NCBI GenBank assembly: GCA_003221075.1
Contig: QHUF01000247.1
Coordinates: 1-17,601 of the forward strand
Source: Gemmatimonadota bacterium
Lineage (GTDB): Bacteria > Gemmatimonadota > Gemmatimonadetes > Gemmatimonadales > GWC2-71-9
Length of the DNA: 17,601 nucleotides
Direction of reading: 5' to 3'
Positions within the stretch are counted from its first letter, which is position 1. The number at the start of each line of letters is the position of its first letter. The translations under genes were made by a program, and so were the position numbers. Shown piece after piece: positions 7,274 through 13,374 of this stretch. The notes beneath the pieces were generated by a model. That model saw only the letters and a list, made by a program, of their open reading frames with translations. It made no database searches and was not told the DNA's origin.

Positions 7274-7822
7274 CTACTGCTGGCTGGCCGTTTTGGTGCT
7301 GTCCGGTTTTAGAGCGGTACGGAAGGCTAGCAACGCGTCGTCGTATGTTTTCAGCCGACCCGTCAGCGTCGTCGCCACCGTGCTCGGATCCTTCCCCGCG
7401 GTCTTCTCGCAGACCAGCAGCGACGCGTTCAAAGAATCGAGCCGTACCGTCAACTGCTTTGCCAGAATCCGCATCGAGTCCGCGTATGCGGTCGCCTGCA
7501 TCTTCGGCCGTCCGCTCACGATGAATGACCGTGCGGTGCCGCAGAGTCCGCCGAGGCGCCGGGCCGCGCGGCGGCGGGTCAGCGAATCGGCTTGCTGCGT
7601 GCGCACGACGCGGTTCACGCCGTCGCGGATCTGTGCGACGCCGCGGGTGGCGGTCTTCAATCCTGCCAGGTACCGGATCTGCTCGATCGTCGGCGCGGCC
7701 GCCGGGGGGGGCGAGGGAGGGGCCGGTGCCGGCACCGGTGGCGGCGGCACGGAGTCCTTGTGCGTAACGGTGTCCTGCTGGTACGCGACCACCGTGATAA
7801 CCATCACCAATCCCAGCAACAT
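7274..7822 (-). CDS. Small exported or membrane-anchored protein with proline-rich linker, unknown function
   Basis: The product has 182 residues; the ATG at 7820-7822 has GAGGAG 9 nt upstream. An N-terminal hydrophobic stretch (MLLGLVMVITVVAY) acts as signal or anchor and is followed by a Pro/Ala linker at about residues 25-43 (PPPPVPAPAPPSPPP). The remainder is helical and Arg/Ala-rich, with a region around RRRAARRLGGLCGTARSF and a C-terminal helix pair rich in Leu, Asp and Thr. There are two Cys residues. I recognise no domain. The arrangement (anchor, flexible linker, small helical domain) suits a periplasmic protein tethered to the membrane. It is divergent from the next gene with 50 bp between starts; GATAAT on the minus strand (7867-7862) could be its -10. 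Confidence 0.7.
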   Translation of the reverse strand: MLLGLVMVITVVAYQQDTVTHKDSVPPPPVPAPAPPSPPPAAAPTIEQIRYLAGLKTATRGVAQIRDGVNRVVRTQQADSLTRRRAARRLGGLCGTARSFIVSGRPKMQATAYADSMRILAKQLTVRLDSLNASLLVCEKTAGKDPSTVATTLTGRLKTYDDALLAFRTALKPDSTKTASQQ

Positions 7823-7860
7823 CGCTGATCACTCCTCTAACAGTTGAATTCCGGCTCCGT

Positions 7861-7866
7861 TATTAT
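7861..7866 (+). promoter_or_regulatory. Candidate -10 box of a leaderless promoter
   Basis: TATTAT is separated from the ATG at 7873 by six bases (CCCCGG), the same geometry as at 4612-4617. No -35 or Shine-Dalgarno is evident. The overlapping minus-strand GATAAT could serve the divergent gene. Confidence 0.45.
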
Positions 7867-7872
7867 CCCCGG

Positions 7873-8493
7873 ATGGCCGTTCCCGCAACTACTCGCATCA
7901 TGCGGACCTTTGAGGACCGCGCCGACGCGCTTGCTCACTTCTTTCAGCGCGCCGGTGAAGCGCCGCGCCTCATTGCCTACGACGACGCGGTTGGCCTCCC
8001 GCTCGACCAAGCCCTCGCGGCGCTCGAGTGGACAGCCCAAGTCGGCATTCTTGCCGCCGAAGACCTCGTACATGCCGCGCGCCTCGGCCCGGATTCGGCC
8101 GCCGTGGTCGTGGAGCGCAGGGACGGAGACAACCGCGTCTTCGTCTACTTCGGTCCTCGCATGGACGCGCCACCAGCCGATCCGTACGAAGGTACCCTGC
8201 TGTATGACGAGCCGGGAGTCCGCTCGTACATCTTCGCACAACGCGGCCACGCGATCGCACACTTTCTAAGAGCTACGCACGGTTTGGGCGCAGCGCTGAG
8301 TCTGTTATCACGTCGCGCGCCGGAGCTACGTCACATCCGTCGCTGGACACAGGCATTGTTCGCCGAGCCCGCGGTCGGTCGTTCGACACAGCTGCTCGCC
8401 GGCTGGTATGCCACGAGCGGCGCGGGATTTCTATTCGTCCCCAGTGAGTCGGACCAGCCATTTGCCTACTGCGAGGTGGCTATAGACGGGTAA
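7873..8493 (+). CDS. Conserved-looking hypothetical protein, cytoplasmic
   Basis: The product has 206 residues. The first ATG (7873) is preceded at 6 nt by TATTAT; an internal ATG (7900) would begin at MRTFEDRAD. There is no signal peptide and no membrane segment. The sequence is a mixture of helices (DALAHFFQRAGEAPRL, DQALAALEWTAQVGIL) and strands (AAVVVERRDGDNRVFVYFGP). It contains His residues in a GHAIAHFLRATHG segment. I recognise no family and see no catalytic motif with confidence. Codon use and composition match the neighbours. A minus-strand frame of 141 codons overlaps its first two thirds but lacks any family-like features, so I prefer the plus strand. The gene is followed by the RNA locus, with no clear terminator. 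Confidence 0.65.
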   Translation: MAVPATTRIMRTFEDRADALAHFFQRAGEAPRLIAYDDAVGLPLDQALAALEWTAQVGILAAEDLVHAARLGPDSAAVVVERRDGDNRVFVYFGPRMDAPPADPYEGTLLYDEPGVRSYIFAQRGHAIAHFLRATHGLGAALSLLSRRAPELRHIRRWTQALFAEPAVGRSTQLLAGWYATSGAGFLFVPSESDQPFAYCEVAIDG

Positions 8494-8519
8494 ATACCCC
8501 GATGTGGGAACGTGCGTGC

Positions 8520-8591
8520 TGTGGATTCACAACTCCACATCATGTGGACGACCCCCGGAACAAGTTGCGGAATCAGCTTTTACTCTCCACA
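8520..8591. promoter_or_regulatory. Cluster of four TGTGGA/TCCACA hexamers
   Basis: The hexamer occurs at 8520-8525 (plus), 8534-8539 (minus), 8543-8548 (plus) and 8586-8591 (minus). The middle two form a 15-bp palindrome, TCCACATCATGTGGA (8534-8548). The cluster ends 44 bp before the -35 box of the RNA promoter, so it could be a binding region for an activator or repressor. A hairpin role at the end of the preceding gene is also possible. Confidence 0.4.
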
Positions 8592-8635
8592 CGCCGTGCA
8601 CATCGAAGTGAGCTAACCCGAAGAAACATCGGCAC

Positions 8636-8663
8636 TTGCGCGGTTTTTGAGCACCCCTATATT
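8636..8663 (+). promoter_or_regulatory. Promoter of the structured RNA
   Basis: TTGCGC (8636-8641), a 16-bp spacer and TATATT (8658-8663) fit a sigma-70-type promoter. Predicted transcription start is about 8670, immediately before the first helix of the RNA. Confidence 0.6.
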
Positions 8664-8755
8664 GATGTCACGCGAGTTGAAGGGAAGGGTTGGGACCTGG
8701 CGTCTCAACAACGCCTTTAACTCGAGTCCGAACGGAAATTCCGGGGAGGGCGCCG

Positions 8756-8896
8756 ATGCAACCAAGGGCTCAGGCGCTCGTTGATCCGGGAGTCAACTCA
8801 CCGGGTCGGACAGCTGGGGCCAGTCGCGTTGTCCTAGCCACGTCGAAATGGTGCCTCGACGTGCAGTGCGGAAGGTCGGTCCGCGACCCGATCTGA
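8756..8896 (+). CDS. Possible 46-aa small ORF inside the structured RNA
   Basis: The ATG at 8756 has GGGGAGG 6 nt upstream, which is a strong ribosome-binding site, and the frame stops at 8896. The product would begin MQPRAQALVDPGVNSPG, with two Cys near the C-terminus and no hydrophobic segment. The frame overlaps several helices of the RNA. The ribosome-site match could be chance in G-rich RNA; the alternative is a dual-function RNA or an mRNA with a structured 3' part. Confidence 0.25.
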   Translation: MQPRAQALVDPGVNSPGRTAGASRVVLATSKWCLDVQCGRSVRDPI

Positions 8897-9058
8897 CCCG
8901 TAGCACTCACATTGGTGAACCGAGCGACCCGACGGGGTTGCCTGGGGATGGAAGCCGGAGCCTCTGTTTGCCCTACCGAGGACGAAACAGTCCATAGGTG
9001 GCGGCAGAGAGAAGAACGAAGGGCGCAAGCCCTCGACTCCGGGTAACCAATGTGTCGG

Positions 9059-9104
9059 AGCCCCCGGGCGGAGTATCAAGCCGTCCCGGGGGCTTCGTGT
9101 TTTT
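9059..9104 (+). terminator. Strong intrinsic terminator of the structured RNA
   Basis: A 10-bp perfect stem (AGCCCCCGGG at 9059-9068 with 9085-9094), extended by 3 bp past a bulged T, has a 9-nt loop and is followed by TTCGTGTTTTT. The T-run is on the plus strand only, which fixes the direction of the RNA. Confidence 0.9.
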
Positions 9105-9165
9105 GTGCCAGAATCGTCGCGCCGAATCCCGCACGCAGCGACATCCTTTAAGAATCGCAGAACAA

Positions 9166-9849
9166 TCACGCCGCGGACTCCTGGGTTGACCCGCGCAGCT
9201 CGCGCACCATTCCCAAAGCCGCCCGTCGGACCGGGCCCATCAACGGAAGGGACGCCACGCCTACCAGCTTCACAATCAGATCAACTGATCGTTCCATCAG
9301 CCGCCAGGTGCGGCGGCGTCCCTTCGACGTGTCGTGAATCCAGAACAGCACGATCCCCATGTGATACAGCCACAGCAGATTCGGCAGCTCGGCGCGCAGC
9401 TCCGGAGCGATCCGTCCGCGAGACCCCGCTACGACCTTCCGGAAAATCTCTGTCGCTTCCTGACGCACCGGCTGAGACTCGGCGCTGAACGGGTTGAGGG
9501 GGCTCGCCGGATCTGCCGCGGACCGAAACAGCAGGCCCGCAAACCGGTGATACGGTTCGATCGACTCGAGCTTCGCGCGCATGACCAGGAGCAGGCGCGC
9601 CTTGAAATCCTTGAGATCGTCGAGCTTCGTTCCGACCGCGGCAACATGCTCGACGTGCGTGCGATCGTAGAACGCCTGGATCAGGTGCTCTTTGGAGCCG
9701 AAGTAGTAGTACGCGTTCCCCAGGGCGACGCCGGCCCGCTCGGCGATCGCGCGCATCGTCGCCGCCTCGTAGCCGCGCTCGCGGAACAGGTCGAGCGCGG
9801 CTTCGAGGATCTTGGCTTTGGTGGCAACTGCTTTGGGTCGCTGCTTCAC
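9166..9849 (-). CDS. TetR/AcrR-family transcriptional repressor
   Basis: The product has 227 residues from a GTG (9847-9849) that overlaps the upstream stop by 4 bp (GTGA). The N-terminal helix-turn-helix is typical of the family: ILEAALDLFRERGYEAATMRAIAERAGVALGNAYYYFGSKEHLI, residues about 14-57. The larger C-terminal part is the variable ligand-binding and dimerisation domain, with the usual run of helices. TetR proteins bind short palindromes and release on binding a small molecule. Two near-identical palindromes bracket the promoter of this operon (10285-10298 and 10344-10357), so it very probably represses itself and the membrane protein it is coupled to. The inducer is unknown. The long aromatic stretch NLLWLYHMGIVLFWIHD suggests a hydrophobic ligand, but this is inference. 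Confidence 0.95.
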   Translation of the reverse strand: MKQRPKAVATKAKILEAALDLFRERGYEAATMRAIAERAGVALGNAYYYFGSKEHLIQAFYDRTHVEHVAAVGTKLDDLKDFKARLLLVMRAKLESIEPYHRFAGLLFRSAADPASPLNPFSAESQPVRQEATEIFRKVVAGSRGRIAPELRAELPNLLWLYHMGIVLFWIHDTSKGRRRTWRLMERSVDLIVKLVGVASLPLMGPVRRAALGMVRELRGSTQESAA

Positions 9850-10253
9850 GCGGCACCGCGTAAGACTGTATGGCCGAGACCGGGCGGTGAGAGTGGCGGC
9901 GGCGAGCCCGCGGCAAGCTTCGCTTTCCGCCGGCCGAGTTTGTGGAGCATGTGCATGTTGAAGAAGTGCATGCCGCCGAGCACCATCAGGACCTGCCCGA
10001 TCTTCACGGACAGGAGCTCAATGGCTCCCTGAAGGCCGATGATGGGCTGGGTGGCCCGCAACGCCAGGCTCACGAACCCGAAGTTCACGAGGTAGAACCC
10101 GACCAGCAGCAGGTTGTTGATCGAGTCCGTGACGAGCGGATTCTCGTCAAAGGCGTGCAGCAGGAATGGGCGGCCGTTCTTGTGCAGCGTGTGTCCCACC
10201 CAGACGGTCAGGGCGATGCTCAGGGCGAGGTAGAAGAGATAGGTGTTGACCAT
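9846..10253 (-). CDS. Small integral membrane protein, TetR-controlled
   Basis: The product has 135 residues. The ATG at 10251-10253 is chosen because GGAGG lies 6 nt upstream; an upstream in-frame start at 10298 would lie inside the operator. Three hydrophobic helices are evident: about residues 4-22 (YLFYLALSIALTVWVGHTL), 44-65 (INNLLLVGFYLVNFGFVSLA) and 79-100 (ELLSVKIGQVLMVLGGMHFF). A His-rich segment (MHFFNMHMLHKLGRRK) follows the last helix and the tail is Pro/Gly-rich and probably cytoplasmic. I do not recognise a named family. It is the first gene of a two-gene unit with its TetR regulator, so it is the likely response gene: exporter component, stress or lipid-related membrane protein. 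The function is unknown. Confidence 0.85.
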   Translation of the reverse strand: MVNTYLFYLALSIALTVWVGHTLHKNGRPFLLHAFDENPLVTDSINNLLLVGFYLVNFGFVSLALRATQPIIGLQGAIELLSVKIGQVLMVLGGMHFFNMHMLHKLGRRKAKLAAGSPPPLSPPGLGHTVLRGAA

Positions 10254-10284
10254 ACCGGGCCTCCTCCGGGGCGGTAGAGTATTT

Positions 10285-10298
10285 TTGAACACGTTCAA
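10285..10298. promoter_or_regulatory. Palindromic operator 1 of the TetR operon
   Basis: TTGAACACGTTCAA is an inverted repeat of 6-bp arms (TTGAAC/GTTCAA) around 2 bp. It lies at the predicted transcription start of the membrane-protein/TetR unit, where bound repressor would block RNA polymerase. Confidence 0.75.
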
Positions 10299-10306
10299 CT
10301 ACAGAC

Positions 10307-10335
10307 AATCTTGCCGGCCAGCGCGCGGCCGTCAA
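10307..10335 (-). promoter_or_regulatory. Promoter of the membrane-protein/TetR operon
   Basis: On the minus strand TTGACG (10335-10330), a 17-bp spacer and AAGATT (10312-10307) form a plausible sigma-70-type promoter with start near 10300. The -10 is only a moderate match. It lies entirely between the two operators. Confidence 0.5.
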
Positions 10336-10343
10336 GGGTGTTT

Positions 10344-10357
10344 TTGAACGTGTTCAG
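10344..10357. promoter_or_regulatory. Palindromic operator 2 of the TetR operon
   Basis: TTGAACGTGTTCAG repeats operator 1 with the central two bases complemented and the last base changed. The flanks are similar too (GTRTTTTT before, TTA-like after), so the two are 24-bp direct repeats 59 bp apart. It lies upstream of the -35 and touches the stop codon of the amidohydrolase gene. Confidence 0.75.
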
Positions 10358-11995
10358 TTAGTTGGAGTTAGCGCGGTACACCGCTTTGCCGCCCAGCACG
10401 GTCAGCAGCACATGCGTGCCCAGCACCGCTTCCGGGGCGACGGCCATGATGTCGCGATCCAGCACCACGAAGTCCGCATACTTTCCCGCCGTGAGGCTGC
10501 CGCTCTCGTTTTCCATGAACGCCGCATAGGCGGGCCACAGCGTGATCGACAGCAACGCTTCCTGGCGCGTGGTGCGTTGCTCGGGCATCCAGCCGCCCGG
10601 CGGGAAATTGTCAGCGTCCTGCCGTGTGAAGAACGAGTGGAAGGAGATCAGCGGGTTCACGGCCTCGACCGGGAAATCGGAGCCGTTCGGAATCACGACG
10701 CCGGTATTCAGGAGTGAGCGCCAGGCGTACGCGCCCTGCGCGCGGGCCCAGCCAAGGCGGTTCGGCACCCAGTACATGTCGCTCGTCTGGTGACTGCCCT
10801 GCATAGAGGGAATGACGTCGAGCTCTGCGAAGCGCGGGATATCCTGGTACCGCAGGATCTGGGCGTGCTCGATTCGGAAACGGTGATCGGCGGTCGGGAC
10901 CTCGCGCAACGCCGCTTCGAACTGATCGAGCACGATGCGATTGGCCCGATCACCAATCGCGTGGACATTGAGCTGGAATCCCGCTTTGAGCGCGCGCACC
11001 GCCACACTCTTGATGCGCTCCGGCGGCGTGGTGATTAGCCCGGTGTTGCCCGGATCGTCACTGTAGGGCTCTAGCAAGGCGGCGCCCCGGCTCCCCAGCG
11101 CGCCATCGGCCACGAGCTTGATCGCCCGGATCCATAACCGGCCGTCGTACAGCGCCTTCTGTGGTCCGCGCTGCATGAAAGCGTCCAAAACTGAATCGCT
11201 AGATCGCACCATGACGTAATTGCGCAGGTTGTAGCGCCCTTCCTTCGCCAATTCCTCATAGACCGCGATGCCCTCGGGAGCGACGCCGGCGTCGTGGATG
11301 CCGGTCAACCCCCAGCGATTCGCCTCCGCAATCGCCGCGAGCGTCTGCTCTTTCAGCTCCGCACGCGACGGCACCGGGATGACTCGACCCACGATGCCTT
11401 GGGCGTTATCGACCAATACGCCGGTTGGATTATTGGCAGAATCCCGAATGAACCGGCCGCCGCTCGGGTCGGGCGTCGCCGCGGTAACCTGGGCCAGCTC
11501 GAGCGCCTTCGCGTTCACGAGCGCGGCGTGTCCATCGACGCGCGTGAGATACACAGGATTGTTGGGCACCGCGCGGGAGAGCGCCGCATGCGTCGGGAAG
11601 CGGGTGTCGGCCCAGTCGTTCTGGTCCCAGCCCCGTCCGCGAATCCACTCGCCGGGCCGCGCCGTCTTGGCGCGCTCGACCACGCGCGCGATGACCTCGT
11701 CGTATGAGCGCGTACCGACGAGGTCGACCGTGCGCAGCGCCTGGCCCAGCCCGAGCAGATGAGCATGCGCATCCACCATTCCGGTGATCACCGTCTTCCC
11801 GGCGAGATCGAGCCGTTCCGTGCGCGGGCCGGCGAGCGCCAGGGCGCCGCGGTTGCTGCCCACGAACGCGATCCGCCCGGCGCGCACCACGAGTGCCTCG
11901 ACGACCGGCCGATTCACATCGGAGGTGTAGATCTGGGCGTTCGTCACCACCAGATCCGCCTGCTGGAGTGTCAAGAAGGCGAGCAGTACCATCAT
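10358..11995 (-). CDS. YtcJ-like amidohydrolase (amidohydrolase family 3), probably exported
   Basis: The product has 545 residues. Motifs of the amidohydrolase superfamily are in order: DAHAHLLGLG (metal His77 and His79), KLVADGALGSRGAALLEPY, LNVHAIGDRAN, RIEHAQ and NGSDFPVEAVNPL with the catalytic Asp. The length and the GSLTAGKYADFVVLDRD C-terminal signature fit the YtcJ/DAN family of metal-dependent hydrolases acting on amide or similar bonds; the substrate cannot be told. A short hydrophobic N-terminus (MMVLLAFLTLQQ) may be a signal peptide, so it could act in the periplasm. The start overlaps the acyltransferase stop by 4 bp (ATGA), making it the last gene of a four-gene unit. The stop abuts operator 2 of the TetR operon. 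Confidence 0.93.
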   Translation of the reverse strand: MMVLLAFLTLQQADLVVTNAQIYTSDVNRPVVEALVVRAGRIAFVGSNRGALALAGPRTERLDLAGKTVITGMVDAHAHLLGLGQALRTVDLVGTRSYDEVIARVVERAKTARPGEWIRGRGWDQNDWADTRFPTHAALSRAVPNNPVYLTRVDGHAALVNAKALELAQVTAATPDPSGGRFIRDSANNPTGVLVDNAQGIVGRVIPVPSRAELKEQTLAAIAEANRWGLTGIHDAGVAPEGIAVYEELAKEGRYNLRNYVMVRSSDSVLDAFMQRGPQKALYDGRLWIRAIKLVADGALGSRGAALLEPYSDDPGNTGLITTPPERIKSVAVRALKAGFQLNVHAIGDRANRIVLDQFEAALREVPTADHRFRIEHAQILRYQDIPRFAELDVIPSMQGSHQTSDMYWVPNRLGWARAQGAYAWRSLLNTGVVIPNGSDFPVEAVNPLISFHSFFTRQDADNFPPGGWMPEQRTTRQEALLSITLWPAYAAFMENESGSLTAGKYADFVVLDRDIMAVAPEAVLGTHVLLTVLGGKAVYRANSN

Positions 11996-13374
11996 GTCAT
12001 GAGTCTCGGGAGGTTGGTGTCCACTTCGTGGGCCTTATGGAACGGCAGCCGAGGCCCGCGAATGGGAATGAGGTGCGCGATCGAGTTCGCATAAAACTCG
12101 AGCAGCGGGCGGCCGCGCGGCAATACCACCAGCGTGTCGCCGTCTGCGACGACCAACCGGCGCATCCGCAGCATCCGCCAGGCACGATCCCAGACTTCGC
12201 CGATCCGCGCCCCGCCCCGTACGACCTTGCCGTTCACCTCCAGGAGCCGGTCCCGCAGCTGGTCCATGCGCTCGAGCAGCGCGTTCTTCTGGATGACCGT
12301 CTGGCCAAAGGAGAGCAGCGCGGCGGCGGCCAGCGGCACGGGCGTGACCGGAATGATCGCCCCGATGCGCACCAGCATCTCGCGGGCCAGCCGTTCGAGC
12401 TCGGGGAGGCGCGCTTCCCTGGGGAGCGACAAGACCTCGCTGGGCGCCGTCTTGAGCCACGCGCCCAGCGACAGGGGCGTGCCGAAGTTCACCGCGACCC
12501 GCCCGTACCGCTTGAGCCGGCCGGTCAGAAGTCTCACGGTGTTGCTGACGAGGTAGGAGACGACCGTACCGAGCTGGACCAGCCGGCTGGGCCTGTCTCC
12601 GTTGTGAATGAGCTCGCGAATGAGCGAACGGTCCTCGAGCACGCGGTCGTAATTCAATGCGACCGGCACGAACCAGATGTCCCGGTCGAATGCCGGGTCG
12701 GTCAGGGTGCGGCAGATGTAGTCGAGCAGGCCCAATTTCGGCGGCCGGAGCTTGCCGTCGCGCGACAAGCCGCCTTCGGGAAAAATCCCCTGCGTCACGC
12801 CGTTGCGGGTGATGAGCTGGACGTAGCGCTCGAGCACGGTGTGATACAGCGGCTCACGGAACCGCCGCCGAATGAAGTAGGCCCCGAACGACTTGAAGAC
12901 GTACTCGAGCGGCCAGGCGCGCGCCCACTCCCCGACGGCATAGCTCACGTGCACGCCGTGCGCGAGCACGTATGCCACGACGATGTAGTCGGCATTGGAC
13001 CGGTGATTCATGAGGTAGACGACCACGTCGCGCTTCGGGATCCGCTCGAGGGCGCGCTCGTCCTGGTAATCGACACTCGTTTTGTACAGGAGATTGACGA
13101 GAATCTTCGCGACGTTGTAACCGATCTTGTAATACGACAACACGTTGAAATGGGGAATGATTTCGTCCAGGTATTTCCGCACCTGCCGCCGCACCGCCTT
13201 CTCCGAAAGGCCATGCTCGGCCATGTGCGCCTGCACGGCGGCGGTGATCGCGGGATCGTCGGTGAGCGCGGCGCGGGCAAGGCGCCGTTCCTGCAGCTTG
13301 TAGCGCGCCAGGCGGGCGCGAAACTGGTGGATGGTTCTCAGCGCCCGCCGGCGCAACCACCCCCTCCCGATCAC
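11992..13374 (-). CDS. Glycerol-3-phosphate acyltransferase-like protein (PlsB type)
   Basis: The product has 460 residues from a GTG at 13372-13374 that overlaps the protease stop by 4 bp (GTGA); GGGAGG lies 9 nt upstream. The longer open frame to 13719 is antisense-like sequence within the protease gene. It should transfer an acyl chain to glycerol-3-phosphate or a related acceptor at the membrane. The four acyltransferase blocks are visible: NHRSNADYIV (His124-X4-Asp129), GAYFIRRRF (164-172), FPEGGLSRDGKL (198-209) and IWFVPVALNYDRV (233-245). It is much shorter than E. coli PlsB (about 800 residues) but in the range of shorter PlsB-like bacterial proteins. The operon with lemA and an htpX-like protease suggests an envelope lipid role. 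PlsC or another lysophospholipid acyltransferase is less likely because of block order and length. Confidence 0.9.
   Translation of the reverse strand: MIGRGWLRRRALRTIHQFRARLARYKLQERRLARAALTDDPAITAAVQAHMAEHGLSEKAVRRQVRKYLDEIIPHFNVLSYYKIGYNVAKILVNLLYKTSVDYQDERALERIPKRDVVVYLMNHRSNADYIVVAYVLAHGVHVSYAVGEWARAWPLEYVFKSFGAYFIRRRFREPLYHTVLERYVQLITRNGVTQGIFPEGGLSRDGKLRPPKLGLLDYICRTLTDPAFDRDIWFVPVALNYDRVLEDRSLIRELIHNGDRPSRLVQLGTVVSYLVSNTVRLLTGRLKRYGRVAVNFGTPLSLGAWLKTAPSEVLSLPREARLPELERLAREMLVRIGAIIPVTPVPLAAAALLSFGQTVIQKNALLERMDQLRDRLLEVNGKVVRGGARIGEVWDRAWRMLRMRRLVVADGDTLVVLPRGRPLLEFYANSIAHLIPIRGPRLPFHKAHEVDTNLPRLMT

Larger units (their letters stand above)
8670..9104 (+). ncRNA. Free-standing structured RNA of about 430 nt, unrecognised class
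   Basis: This stretch between two genes has its own promoter and terminator. Helices seen by eye: 8673-8683/8714-8724 (11 bp, one G-U) enclosing 8689-8695/8703-8709 (7 bp); 8780-8784/8793-8797; 8808-8812/8830-8834; 8839-8846/8856-8863 (8 bp perfect); 8865-8869/8903-8907 enclosing 8874-8879/8888-8893; 8925-8930/8935-8940; 8962-8966/9005-9009 enclosing 8972-8975/8995-8998 and 8980-8983/8990-8993; 9020-9024/9029-9033 closed by a GCAA tetraloop; 9037-9041/9056-9060. I looked for the conserved cores of RNase P RNA, tmRNA, 6S and SRP RNA and group I/II introns and did not find them. The function is unknown. A 46-codon frame with a good Shine-Dalgarno lies inside (8756-8896). Confidence 0.6.

Noticed and set aside
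7837..8262. 141-codon minus-strand frame opposite the 206-aa protein
   Set aside because: Could not be excluded with certainty, but it has no Shine-Dalgarno in view and no signal or domain. The plus-strand frame has a good -10 and ends cleanly before the RNA locus.
8670..9104. Assignment of the RNA to RNase P RNA or tmRNA
   Set aside because: The size fits, but I find no GAGGAAAGUCC-type core or ACAGAAA-type partner, and no tRNA-like ends with CCA. Without a covariance search I leave the class open.
8834..9169. 111-codon minus-strand frame in the RNA locus
   Set aside because: It crosses the terminator and RNA helices and has no domain or ribosome site.
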